Assembly: GCA_030017815.1 (NCBI GenBank)
Contig: JASEGX010000009.1
Coordinates: forward strand, 1-22,813
Length of the DNA: 22,813 nucleotides
Direction of reading: 5' to 3'
Source of the DNA: Thermodesulfobacteriota bacterium
GTDB taxonomy: Bacteria; Desulfobacterota; QYQD01
Position numbers and translations under genes: made by a program
The notes under the pieces: generated by a model
The model's input: the letters and a program-made list of their open reading frames with translations, nothing else
What the model was told of the DNA's origin: nothing
Database searches by the model: none
Shown here: piece after piece, positions 7,173-14,235 of the stretch
How positions within the stretch are numbered: position 1 is the first letter of the stretch
How the letters are laid out: each line of letters opens with the position of its first letter

Positions 7173-7303
7173 TTGGACGGCACAGTAAAAAGCTCCAGTT
7201 GCAAGGCGCGCAAATCCTGAGGAATGAGGCGTACTTGTAGCTACGCCGCAGTGACGAAGGATGCCGCGCAACGCAGCAAATGGACTTTTTACGAAGCCGT
7301 CAA
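7173..7303. repeat. MITE-like 130-base palindromic element with GACGGC/GCCGTC ends
   Basis: The left arm (TTGGACGG from 7173, GTAAAAAG, CCAGTTGC, GGCGCG, ATCCT, GGCGTAC) is matched in inverse by the right arm ending ACTTTTTACGAAGCCGTC at 7301. The two arms of about 60 bases meet at a small GTA...TAC centre near 7231-7243. No open reading frame with transposase features is inside. Partial copies lie at 1-57 and 4692-4716. Similar elements are common in Desulfobacterota genomes, as I recall. It ends 31 bases before the hpf start. Confidence 0.7.
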
Positions 7304-7334
7304 ATTTGAATTCAGCCACATGGAGGATTAATCT

Positions 7335-7883
7335 ATGCAAATTTCGGTAACGTTCAGGCACATGGAACCATCAGAGGTTTTACGCAATTACGCTATTGAA
7401 CGGGTGAAAAAAGTTAAAAAGTTTTTAGAGGGATTTGCCGAGGCCAATGTAACTCTTTCTATCGAGAAGTTTAGACATATAGCCGAGGTAAATATCCTGG
7501 CCAATGGAGCAAAAATAGTAGGCCAGGAAGAAACCAACGATATGTACTCGGCCATTGATCTGGTCATGGATAAAATAGAAAAGCAGGTCAAAAAGCACCG
7601 GGAAAAGGTAAAAGATAAAAAGTCTGTATCCAACACCAGGCCCCCCCGGACCGTGGGCATAAATATCTTGAGTTACGACCGTTCCGAGGGAGAAAACGCC
7701 CCCAGAATAATAAAAAGCGAGAGGTACCTGGCCAAGCCCATGTACCTGGATGAAGCAGTAATGCAGCTCGACGTCTTAGATAACGAATTTCTGGTCTTTA
7801 CTAACGCCGAATCAGAAACCATTAATGTCATTTATAAACGCAAAGATGGTGACTATGGGCTTATTGAGCCGGAGCCAAAATAA
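7335..7883 (+). CDS. hpf: Ribosome hibernation promoting factor, long form
   Basis: HPF binds idle 30S subunits and, in the long form, pairs 70S ribosomes into inactive 100S dimers during stationary phase or starvation. The 182-residue protein has the N-terminal S30AE domain (about 1-100: MQISVTFRHMEPSEVLRNYA, a middle VTLSIEKFRHIAEVNI, then a basic helix) and a separate C-terminal dimerisation domain (about 125-182: SERYLAKPMYLDEAVMQLDV, then FLVFTNAESETINVIYKRKD), joined by a flexible linker. This distinguishes it from the short enteric HPF. GGAGG at 7322-7326 precedes the ATG. It opens a cluster with ptsN 16 bases downstream, as after rpoN in many proteobacteria. Confidence 0.95.
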   Translation: MQISVTFRHMEPSEVLRNYAIERVKKVKKFLEGFAEANVTLSIEKFRHIAEVNILANGAKIVGQEETNDMYSAIDLVMDKIEKQVKKHREKVKDKKSVSNTRPPRTVGINILSYDRSEGENAPRIIKSERYLAKPMYLDEAVMQLDVLDNEFLVFTNAESETINVIYKRKDGDYGLIEPEPK

Positions 7884-7899
7884 TAATAGAGAAGCCTAT

Positions 7900-8361
7900 A
7901 TGCAAATCAGTGAGTTAATATCTTCGGACCATATAATAACCAACCTTAGAGCCAATTCCAAGCAAGATGCCCTGGTAGAACTGGCGGAAGTGCTTGTACG
8001 TAAAAATAAGATACTGGATAAGGAGACCGTGCTCTCCATTTTGCTGGAAAGGGAAAAGTTGGGTAGTACCGGAATAGGCGATGGAGTAGCCATACCCCAC
8101 GGCAAGTTAAAGGGCCTGGACCGGGTTATCATATCCCTGGGACGCAGTCTTTCCGGAGTGCCTTTTGATTCTGTCGATGGGAAACCCGTGCAGCTTCTTT
8201 TTCTACTTCTAGCCCCGGAGGAATCGGCCGGCCTATATCTGCGGATTCTGGCCAAGCTTTCGCGTTTTTTAAAAAATCCCGTCTCTAAGGAAAAATTGCT
8301 GGGTGCAAAATCGGCGGAAGAAATGGCCGAGATCATCAAGAGCGAGAGCGAAGAAATTTGA
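7900..8361 (+). CDS. ptsN: PTS IIA-like nitrogen regulatory protein PtsN (EIIA-Ntr)
   Basis: EIIA-Ntr is the terminal phosphoacceptor of the nitrogen phosphotransferase system, which regulates rather than transports; in other bacteria it affects potassium uptake, nitrogen and envelope control. The 153-residue protein has the fructose/mannitol EIIA fold with phosphorylatable His67 in IGDGVAIPHGKL, preceded by LLEREKLGSTG, and ends with FLLLAPEESAGLYLRILAKL and LSRFLKNP. The reading frame is open back to 7825 inside hpf, but the ATG at 7900 begins exactly where the family begins (MQISELIS). It follows hpf by 16 bases and precedes rapZ by 22. Confidence 0.95.
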   Translation: MQISELISSDHIITNLRANSKQDALVELAEVLVRKNKILDKETVLSILLEREKLGSTGIGDGVAIPHGKLKGLDRVIISLGRSLSGVPFDSVDGKPVQLLFLLLAPEESAGLYLRILAKLSRFLKNPVSKEKLLGAKSAEEMAEIIKSESEEI

Positions 8362-8383
8362 CTATATTTCTACTTTGGCGTGT

Positions 8384-9262
8384 ATGTTAAATCCGGTCCA
8401 GGTTGTTATCATTACAGGACTTTCCGGATCCGGCAAAAGTACTGCGCTTCGTGCCTTTGAGGATCTTGGTTATTATTGTGTTGATAACCTCCCGGTTGTC
8501 CTTCTTCCTCAGTTCTTGCACATCCAGAAACCTGCCCCCGGTCAAACTGTCCGGGCGGCACTAGTAATGGATATGCGCGAACAAGATTTCCTGAAAGAGT
8601 ATGCCACCATCTTTGCTAACCTTAAAAAAGAGGGCTTTAAATTAGAAATGCTTTTCCTCGAGTCTTCAGACGATGTACTGTTAAGAAGATTCAGTCAGAC
8701 CAGGCGACACCATCCTTTGATCCCTTCTTCGGTAGTAACGACGGTTATGGATGCCATAGCCCTGGAGCGGAGGCAATTAGCCCTTCTAAAAGAAGAGGCA
8801 GATCGGGTCATAGATACAAGTTTCTATAATCTCCATCAACTCCGTGGGGCCATTGGCAGTTTGTATGGCTCCCGCGTTGATCTCAATCGTCTGCTTATTC
8901 ATCTCCTTTCCTTTGGCTTTAAATATGGTGTCCCCGGCGAGGCGGACTTAGTCTTTGATGTGCGTTTTTTGCCTAATCCTTTTTTTGTGCCGGATTTGAA
9001 GGAACTTGACGGGACAAGCCCGGGAGCTAAGGACTACGTCCTAAAAGACCAGACCACACAGACTTTTTTAAGTAAGGTCTCCGGGTTGTTATTTTTCCTT
9101 ATCCCGCTTTTTAAAAGAGAAGGTAAAATGTATGTTACCATAGCCACTGGTTGTACGGGCGGCAGACACCGCTCGGTGACGGTCACAGAGGAATTAAATA
9201 ATATTCTTACGGAGAAGGGCTACGAGGTTGTAGTCCATCATCGGGATATTCTACTGGGCTGA
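8384..9262 (+). CDS. rapZ: RNase adapter protein RapZ (YvcJ family P-loop protein)
   Basis: RapZ/YvcJ proteins bind nucleotides; in E. coli RapZ guides RNase E to the small RNA GlmZ and so tunes glucosamine-6-phosphate synthesis. That role is not demonstrated outside enterics. The 292-residue protein carries the P-loop GLSGSGKST (12-20), the family stretch DLGYYCVDNLPVVLLP, a middle TSFYNLHQLRG, and the conserved C-terminal GCTGGRHRSV. The ATG at 8384 gives the usual family start (VVIITGLSGSGKS) and avoids overlap with ptsN. The Shine-Dalgarno match is poor and an in-frame TTG at 8375 is an alternative. Its place beside ptsN is a conserved arrangement. Confidence 0.93.
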   Translation: MLNPVQVVIITGLSGSGKSTALRAFEDLGYYCVDNLPVVLLPQFLHIQKPAPGQTVRAALVMDMREQDFLKEYATIFANLKKEGFKLEMLFLESSDDVLLRRFSQTRRHHPLIPSSVVTTVMDAIALERRQLALLKEEADRVIDTSFYNLHQLRGAIGSLYGSRVDLNRLLIHLLSFGFKYGVPGEADLVFDVRFLPNPFFVPDLKELDGTSPGAKDYVLKDQTTQTFLSKVSGLLFFLIPLFKREGKMYVTIATGCTGGRHRSVTVTEELNNILTEKGYEVVVHHRDILLG

Positions 9263-9278
9263 TTTTACGGGGGTGACG

Positions 9279-9677
9279 ATGGTCGGTATAGTGTTGGCCA
9301 CACATGGCAAGCTGGCAGAAGAATTGGTTAAGGTATCCGAGTTCATCGTGGGACGGATGGAACAGGTTACAGCCGTGTCCATAGACCCGTCACAAGATGT
9401 GGAGATTTTGCGTAAGGAAATCCAAAAAGCTATTAAAGGGGTGGATAGTGGTAACGGCATCCTCATTTTGACGGACATGTTTGGAGGAACCCCTTCCAAT
9501 ATTAGCCTTTCCTTTCTGGAAGAAGGGAAGATTGACGTCGTCACCGGTGTTAACCTGCCTATGCTGATGAGGTTGACCCATTCTCGTGAAAAATTAACCC
9601 TGGCTGAGGTAGCTGAACAGGCCAAATCTTACGGCCGCAAGGGCATCTCTCAAGCTAGCGAAGTACTCAAGAAATAG
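9279..9677 (+). CDS. PTS mannose-family EIIA component
   Basis: Proteins of this family accept phosphate from HPr on an N-terminal histidine. The 132-residue product starts with MVGIVLATHGKLAEELV, placing the phosphorylatable His at residue 9, and contains ILILTDMFGGTPSNISL and GVNLPMLMRL, hallmarks of the EIIA-Man fold. A GTG at 9273 is possible, but a GGGGG run at 9269-9273 fits the ATG at 9279 better. It follows rapZ by 16 bases. No EIIB, EIIC or EIID gene lies near it, so a regulatory role linked to PtsN/RapZ is more likely than sugar uptake. In many related genomes HPr and enzyme I genes follow; here they do not. Confidence 0.9.
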   Translation: MVGIVLATHGKLAEELVKVSEFIVGRMEQVTAVSIDPSQDVEILRKEIQKAIKGVDSGNGILILTDMFGGTPSNISLSFLEEGKIDVVTGVNLPMLMRLTHSREKLTLAEVAEQAKSYGRKGISQASEVLKK

Positions 9678-9737
9678 CTTCAGAAAATAAACTGATCGCA
9701 ACCTTGCTTGATTTATTAACCCGGTGATTAAATACTT

Positions 9738-9798
9738 GTCATGCCGGACTTGATCCGGCATCCAGTTCCTTCTGGATTCCCGCTTTCGCGGGAATGAC
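9738..9798. repeat. GTCAT-ended double-hairpin repeat
   Basis: The element runs from GTCATGCCGG to CGGGAATGAC, with two internal hairpins (GCCGGAcTTgATCCGGC and TTCCCGCTTTCGCGGGAA) flanking a central CCAG/CTGG. This type, reading 'GTCATNCCGG...CTGGATTCCCG...GGGAATGAC', is widely scattered in bacterial genomes. It lies in the 183-base gap between the EIIA gene and rimI and probably marks the end of the ptsN operon. Confidence 0.75.
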
Positions 9799-9860
9799 GT
9801 ATTTTGTCGCCGGAGTAATAAAACCTCACTGGTCATTGGTTTTTTAAGACAGCTTAAATA

Positions 9861-10358
9861 ATGGTTAAAGATGGCTCCTGTAAGATCATCCGGATGACTG
9901 AGGATGATTTGCCTGAGGTTATGCTCATTGAAAAAGCCTCCTTCCCTGCTCCTTGGACCGAACAAGCCTTCCGTGACGAGTTCGTCTGTCCTTTTTCTTA
10001 TCCTTACGTGGCAAAAGCCAGCGATATTCATCCTTCTTTTGTCCTGGGATATATCTGTTTTTGGATAATCCTGGATGAACTCCACTTACTTAACCTGGCC
10101 GTTCATCCGGTCTATTGCCGGCAAGGGATCGGCAGAGAACTACTTTCCTTTGCGCTTAAGATGGGTAGGGCGGCGGGTACACAGTTCGCCACCCTGGAGG
10201 TCAGACCATCCAATATTGCAGCTATAACTCTTTATAAAGATGCGGGATTCATTCCGGTAGGCAGAAGGCCGGGATATTATTCGAATAGCAAGGAAGACGC
10301 AATTATCATGGAGTATGACTTTCTTAAAAAGGTGACGGATACGGAAGATATGTGTTGA
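9861..10358 (+). CDS. rimI: Ribosomal-protein-alanine N-acetyltransferase (RimI-type GNAT)
   Basis: RimI acetylates the N-terminal alanine of ribosomal protein S18. The 165-residue protein has the GNAT order: an N-terminal strand and helix IRMTEDDLPEVMLIEKASFP, then PWTEQAFRDE typical of RimI, the LHLLNLAVHPVYCRQGIGRE acetyl-CoA site (motif A, RQGIGRELL), and LEVRPSNIAAITLYKDAGF. The C-terminal tail (KKVTDTEDMC) is divergent. The ATG at 9861 lacks a clear ribosome site; an ATG at 9894 would remove part of the first strand and is less likely. It stands alone between repeats. A broader GNAT function cannot be excluded. Confidence 0.87.
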   Translation: MVKDGSCKIIRMTEDDLPEVMLIEKASFPAPWTEQAFRDEFVCPFSYPYVAKASDIHPSFVLGYICFWIILDELHLLNLAVHPVYCRQGIGRELLSFALKMGRAAGTQFATLEVRPSNIAAITLYKDAGFIPVGRRPGYYSNSKEDAIIMEYDFLKKVTDTEDMC

Positions 10359-10383
10359 CTTAACCAGCCAGGTTTTCTAATAT
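10355..10383 (+). promoter_or_regulatory. Sigma-70-type promoter upstream of gap
   Basis: TTGACT (10355-10360) and TAATAT (10378-10383) are separated by exactly 17 bases. The -35 box overlaps the rimI stop codon. Transcription from here would give a gap leader of about 155 bases that contains the palindrome at 10427-10476. Confidence 0.5.
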
Positions 10384-10426
10384 TTTTATTAATATTCTTA
10401 TTTTCTCTGTGGTTCTCCTGTTAAAT

Positions 10427-10476
10427 AGGGTTCTTTCGACAGGGCTCAGAACCCTGAGTTTATCGAAGGGTTCCCT
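10427..10476. repeat. TTTCGACAGGGCTCAG palindromic repeat
   Basis: The sequence is nearly self-complementary about its centre: AGGG...CTCAG, a short loop, then CTGAG...TCGAAGGG and CCCT. It matches the familiar 'TTCGACAGGCTCAGxACCCTGAGCxTGTCGAAGGG' interspersed repeat. It lies in the predicted leader of gap and lacks a U-tract on either strand. Confidence 0.7.
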
Positions 10477-10546
10477 TAGGGGAAATTAACAGGGTGAATC
10501 TGTGGGTAATCTTTTGACAACACGTAAACATCGAAAGGGGTAAAAT

Positions 10547-11563
10547 ATGCCTATTAAAGTAGCCATTAACGGATTTGGTAGAATAGGCCGATTTTTATTG
10601 CGTATCATTGCCCAACGGCAGGAGAAAGACATAGAGGTGGTAGCTATAAACAGCCGGGCTGATTCTTCAGTCCTGGCCCATCTGCTAAGATACGACTCGG
10701 TACATGGCCCGTTTAGTGGCACTGTGGAGGCAAGGGCCCATGCCTTGACTGTCAACGGCAAAGAGGTTGCTATTACCGGCATTACCGATGACCTGTCCCG
10801 TCTGCCATGGCGTGACCTTGGAGTGGATATCGTCCTTGAATCTACGGGTAAATTTAGAGATAAGGAATCGAACCTGAAACACTTACAGGCCGGGGCGCAG
10901 AAGGTCATAATTAGCGCGCCGGGCAAAAACGTAGATGCAACAATAGTCATGGGTGTAAATGAAGAAATATATCAGCCGGACAAACACCACATTATCTCTA
11001 ACGCCTCCTGTACCACCAATTGCCTGGCACCGGTGGCCAAAGTACTCCACGATGCCTTTGGTATTGAACGTGGTCTAATGACTACGGTTCATTCTTATAC
11101 CATGGATCAGCGCATCCTCGATGGCTCCCATAAAGATTTACGCCGGGCCCGTGCTGCCGGAATGTCTATAGTGCCGACTACCACAGGCGCGGCCGCAGCT
11201 GTAGCCAAAGTCATTCCAGAACTTGAAGGAAAGCTGGATGGACTGTCCGTACGGGTCCCCACTCCTGACGTCTCATTGGTTGATCTGGTCGCCGAGATGT
11301 CCAAAGAGGTTACAAAAGAAGATATCAACAGCGCCCTTAAAGAAGCAGCGCAGGGTAAACTGAAAGGGATCTTGGCATATAACACTGAACCCTTAGTTTC
11401 TGTAGATTATGCCAGTAGTCCTTACTCCGCCATCGTGGATGCCCCCTTAACCAATGTTATTGGTGGGCGGATGGTCAAAGTCATCGCCTGGTATGATAAT
11501 GAAAGCGGCTTTTCCTATCGCATGGTCGATCTTGTCCTTTATATGGGCAAGTATCTCGGGTAG
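10547..11563 (+). CDS. gap: Glyceraldehyde-3-phosphate dehydrogenase, type I
   Basis: The enzyme interconverts glyceraldehyde 3-phosphate and 1,3-bisphosphoglycerate. The 338-residue protein has the Rossmann start INGFGRIGR, catalytic Cys155 in SNASCTTNCLAP, general base His182 in TTVHSYT, and WYDNESGFSYRM near the end. Two cofactor positions are unusual. The loop after the second strand reads NSRAD (Ser36-Arg37), where NAD enzymes have Asp. The S-loop reads ILDGSHKD (Gly193-Ser194), where NAD enzymes have Leu-Pro and chloroplast NADP enzymes Ala-Ser. Both changes favour NADP or dual use (inference). AAAGGGG at 10534-10540 is the ribosome site. pgk, tpiA and secG follow. Confidence 0.96.
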   Translation: MPIKVAINGFGRIGRFLLRIIAQRQEKDIEVVAINSRADSSVLAHLLRYDSVHGPFSGTVEARAHALTVNGKEVAITGITDDLSRLPWRDLGVDIVLESTGKFRDKESNLKHLQAGAQKVIISAPGKNVDATIVMGVNEEIYQPDKHHIISNASCTTNCLAPVAKVLHDAFGIERGLMTTVHSYTMDQRILDGSHKDLRRARAAGMSIVPTTTGAAAAVAKVIPELEGKLDGLSVRVPTPDVSLVDLVAEMSKEVTKEDINSALKEAAQGKLKGILAYNTEPLVSVDYASSPYSAIVDAPLTNVIGGRMVKVIAWYDNESGFSYRMVDLVLYMGKYLG

Positions 11564-11595
11564 CCAGGCATGCGGATAAATTCTGGCGGCCATAA

Positions 11596-11625
11596 TTGGA
11601 AGTACGTTTTAGGCTACGATATAAA
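11596..11625 (+). promoter_or_regulatory. Possible promoter upstream of pgk
   Basis: TTGGAA (11596-11601) is followed after 18 bases by TATAAA (11620-11625). It would give pgk-tpiA-secG a start separate from gap, with the heptad array at 11641-11722 in the leader. The -35 matches consensus at four of six positions. Confidence 0.35.
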
Positions 11626-11640
11626 CTATAGGCAACGTCA

Positions 11641-11722
11641 CTGGTCATTAGTCATCGGTCATTGGTTAAGATTAGAAGATTGGTCACTTTTACCAGTGAC
11701 AAATGACTATTGACAAATAACA
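11641..11722. repeat. Inverted array of GTCA/TGAC heptads
   Basis: Four 7-base units of form TNNGTCA, the last degenerate (11641-11668), are followed after 26 bases by four inverse units AGTGACA, AATGACT, ATTGACA and AATAACA (11695-11722). The last unit shows the transition to the TAAC family. Between the arrays TGGTCACTTTTACCAGTGAC forms an additional inverted pair. It lies in the gap between gap and pgk, ending 24 bases before the pgk start. Confidence 0.7.
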
Positions 11723-11746
11723 TTCACTATAAAAAAGGAGACTTGC

Positions 11747-12946
11747 GTGAAATACATAAATGAGGTTGATATCAGGGAAAAATGCCTTTTAATCCGCGTG
11801 GATTTCAATGTCCCCTTAGATGAGCATGGTAATATAACCGATGACGTTCGCATTCGAAGTGTCTTACCAACAATCAATCACGCCTTGGATGAACATGCCA
11901 AAATCATCCTTACCTCACATATGGATCGGCCTAAGGGGCAGGTGATGGAAGAGTGTCGACTTACACCGGTTGCCAAGCGGCTTTCCAGATTATTACACAA
12001 GGATGTAACCATGGCGCCAGACTGTATAGGTGAAAAAGTGAAGGCGCTTATTGCCAAAATGCAGCCTGGAGACATAATACTTCTCGAAAACTTACGATTT
12101 CACCCGGGTGAAGAAAAAAACGATCCTGAATTCGCAAAACAATTGGCTGAACTGGCAGACATCTATGTAAACGATGCCTTTGCCGTGACCCATCGGGCCC
12201 ATGCCTCGGTAGTCGGTGTTACGGATTATTTCAAGGAATGTGTGGCCGGTTTTCTTATGAAAACGGAGATGGATTATTTCCATCGTTCCATGGAGGATCC
12301 GGCCAGGCCCCTTGTAGCGGTCATTGGCGGGGCCAAGGTGTCCGGTAAACTAACCGCTCTGGAAAATTTACTCTATAAAGTAGATAAGATGATCATCGGC
12401 GGGGCCATGGCCAATACATTCCTGAAAAGTGTTAACTGGGACGTCGGGAAATCAAAGGTGGAAGACGACCTCCTGGATACCGCCAAGCATTTGCTCATGC
12501 TGGCCAAAGAAAAAGGGGTTAAGCTTTATCTGCCGGTTGACTGCGTAGTGGCCGACCGCCCTGATCCCAAGGCAGAGACAAAAATTACCACCGTTCAGGA
12601 GATACCCTCTGACTGGTATGTAATGGACATCGGACCGGCAACCGGGACTCTCTTTTCTGAGGCCTTGCAAAATGCCAAAACCATTATTTGGAACGGGCCT
12701 ATGGGGGCCTTTGAGATGGATGCCTTTAGCCGCGGCACCATGTCCATGGTGCGGGCTATCGCCAATTCCTATGCCCTGACCATTGTCGGCGGTGGGGATA
12801 CGGACGTAGCAGTGCACAGGGCCGGCGAGACAAGTAATATCTCTTATATATCCACCGGCGGCGGGGCCTTTCTGGAACTACTGGAAGGGAAAAAACTGCC
12901 GGGGATTGTCGCATTGGATCGTTTCAACTGGAACATGGAGGACTGA
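11747..12946 (+). CDS. pgk: Phosphoglycerate kinase
   Basis: PGK transfers phosphate between 1,3-bisphosphoglycerate and ADP. The 399-residue protein has the expected length and landmarks: RVDFNVPLDE near the start, LTSHMDRPKG, LLENLRFHPGEEKNDPEF, VNDAFAVTHRAHAS, the hinge/nucleotide region VIGGAKVSGKLTALENLL, WNGPMGAFE, and the C-terminal GGGDTDVAVHRAG and ISTGGGAFLELLEG. The start is a GTG at 11747 with a good AAGGAG at 11735-11740. It follows gap by 183 bases that contain a heptad array and a possible promoter, and precedes tpiA by three bases, so pgk and tpiA are surely co-transcribed. Confidence 0.97.
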   Translation: MKYINEVDIREKCLLIRVDFNVPLDEHGNITDDVRIRSVLPTINHALDEHAKIILTSHMDRPKGQVMEECRLTPVAKRLSRLLHKDVTMAPDCIGEKVKALIAKMQPGDIILLENLRFHPGEEKNDPEFAKQLAELADIYVNDAFAVTHRAHASVVGVTDYFKECVAGFLMKTEMDYFHRSMEDPARPLVAVIGGAKVSGKLTALENLLYKVDKMIIGGAMANTFLKSVNWDVGKSKVEDDLLDTAKHLLMLAKEKGVKLYLPVDCVVADRPDPKAETKITTVQEIPSDWYVMDIGPATGTLFSEALQNAKTIIWNGPMGAFEMDAFSRGTMSMVRAIANSYALTIVGGGDTDVAVHRAGETSNISYISTGGGAFLELLEGKKLPGIVALDRFNWNMED

Positions 12947-12949
12947 TAG

Positions 12950-13708
12950 ATGGCCCGCAAACCCATAGTTGCCGGTAACTGGAAGATGTACAAAACCATC
13001 CCGGAGGCCATGGCCCTGGGCAATACGCTAAGATCCGGGGCCTCTGGGATTTTGGACCGGGAAGTAGTCGTGGCCCCACCTTTTACCGCCCTTGCGGCCG
13101 TAGCCAAGACGCTCGAGGGGAGTGGAATTGCCCTTTCCGCACAGAATACCTGCTGGGAGAATGAGGGAGCCTACACCGGAGAAATATCTCCGTTAATGTT
13201 AAAGGATGTCGGCTGTAAATACATCATCATAGGACATTCCGAACGCCGCCACATCTTTGGTGAGACTAATGAACTAATTGCCCGAAAAATCAAGGCCACC
13301 CTGCTTGCAGGCCTTAAGCCTATATTCTGTATCGGTGAGACCTTGCAGGAACGAGAAACCGGGGAAACCCTGGCCGTCCTCAAAAGGCAGGTTAAGGAAG
13401 GACTTAAGCTGATACAGGGCGCGGACATGGACAAAATAGTCATTGCCTATGAACCCGTATGGGCTATCGGCACGGGAAAAACAGCGACCAATAAGCAGGC
13501 CCAGGAGGCGCATTCCTTCATTCGCACGCTGCTGGAAGAGCTATTTGAGAAAAATATTGCGTCAGATTTGAGAATATTGTATGGTGGCAGTGTTAAAGCA
13601 GGGAATGTGGACGGTCTCATGTCCCAACCAGATATTGATGGTGTGTTGGTTGGGGGAGCTTCACTTGAGGCCGATTCTTTTTTACGCATCATTAAATTTG
13701 AGCGTTAG
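12950..13708 (+). CDS. tpiA: Triosephosphate isomerase
   Basis: TIM interconverts dihydroxyacetone phosphate and glyceraldehyde 3-phosphate. The 252-residue protein shows all catalytic residues: Lys12 in GNWKMYK, His96 in IGHSERR, and Glu168 in AYEPVWAIGTGKTA (with the flexible loop 6), plus the phosphate-binding YGGSVKAGN and GVLVGGASLEAD near the end. GGAGG at 12937-12941 lies inside the last pgk codons. The gene begins three bases after pgk and ends eight bases before secG. Confidence 0.97.
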   Translation: MARKPIVAGNWKMYKTIPEAMALGNTLRSGASGILDREVVVAPPFTALAAVAKTLEGSGIALSAQNTCWENEGAYTGEISPLMLKDVGCKYIIIGHSERRHIFGETNELIARKIKATLLAGLKPIFCIGETLQERETGETLAVLKRQVKEGLKLIQGADMDKIVIAYEPVWAIGTGKTATNKQAQEAHSFIRTLLEELFEKNIASDLRILYGGSVKAGNVDGLMSQPDIDGVLVGGASLEADSFLRIIKFER

Positions 13709-13716
13709 GGTCTAAA

Positions 13717-14073
13717 ATGTACACGCTGGTTGTTGTGTTGCATGTCCTGGTATGTTTGTTTCTGATTGCTATCGTACTCTTGCAGACGGGCAAGGGTGCG
13801 GATATCGGGGCTGTTTTCGGCGGGTCAAGCCAGACGCTTTTTGGGAGTGCCGGTCCAGGTACGTTCCTTAGCAAACTTACAGCCATAGCGGCGGTTATTT
13901 TCATGGTGACTTCTCTAGGGTTGGCTTATCTAATCAGTCATCGCGAAACCGCCTCGGTTATGAAGGGTGTGCAGTCGGTACCCGCCCCTCCAGCGCCGAT
14001 GGCCCCGGCACCGTTACAGACACAGCCGGCTGTTCCTAAGCTACCTATGCCAGCACAGCCCCAGACTAAATAA
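13717..14073 (+). CDS. secG: Preprotein translocase subunit SecG
   Basis: SecG is the small auxiliary subunit of the SecYEG channel. The 118-residue protein has two membrane helices (about residues 3-22 and 52-72) joined by the conserved cytoplasmic stretch LLQTGKGADIGAVFGGSSQT and LFGSAGPGTFL, then a Pro/Ala/Gln-rich tail typical of proteobacterial SecG and variable in sequence. It starts eight bases after the tpiA stop, the common pgk-tpiA-secG arrangement. tRNA-Leu(GAG) begins 20 bases downstream, so both may share a transcript that is later processed. Confidence 0.95.
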   Translation: MYTLVVVLHVLVCLFLIAIVLLQTGKGADIGAVFGGSSQTLFGSAGPGTFLSKLTAIAAVIFMVTSLGLAYLISHRETASVMKGVQSVPAPPAPMAPAPLQTQPAVPKLPMPAQPQTK

Positions 14074-14092
14074 AAGGTTATATGCGCGCTTT

Positions 14093-14179
14093 GCCGAAGT
14101 GGTGGAACTTGGTAGACACGCCATCTTGAGGGGGTGGTAGGCCATGCCTGTGCGGGTTCGAGTCCCGCCTTCGGCACCA
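14093..14179 (+). tRNA. tRNA-Leu (GAG anticodon)
   Basis: The 87-base gene folds into a class II tRNA. The acceptor stem GCCGAAG pairs with CTTCGGC (14093-14099 / 14169-14175), followed by discriminator A and an encoded CCA. The D arm carries GGTAGAC. The anticodon stem CCATC/GGTGG (14121-14125 / 14133-14137) frames TT-GAG-GG, with anticodon GAG at 14128-14130. A long variable arm follows, then T arm GCGGG-TTCGAGT-CCCGC. It reads CUC and CUU codons. The place right after secG matches E. coli, where leuU (also GAG) follows secG. Confidence 0.97.
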
Positions 14180-14187
14180 AAGACCAT

Positions 14188-14226
14188 AAAATCCCTGAGA
14201 TTTTTAAGTCTTAGGGATTTTATTTT
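14188..14226. terminator. Bidirectional intrinsic terminator
   Basis: AAAATCCCTGAGA (14188-14200) and TCTTAGGGATTTT (14209-14221) form a stem of about 12 pairs with one mismatch and an eight-base loop, flanked by A and T runs on both sides. It lies between the tRNA on the plus strand and the stop of the minus-strand lipoprotein gene (14236), so it can end both transcripts. Confidence 0.8.
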
Positions 14227-14235
14227 ACAACCGCA

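Noticed and set aside
7173..7205. Sigma-54 -24/-12 promoter for hpf (GGCAC and TTGCA present)
   Set aside because: The GG and GC elements are not at the required spacing, and the sequence is part of a dispersed repeat.
10514..10546. TTGACA just upstream of gap as a promoter
   Set aside because: The only -10-like sequence (TAAAAT at 10541) is 21 bases away and overlaps the ribosome-site/start region; the TTGACT/TAATAT pair at 10355-10383 is better.
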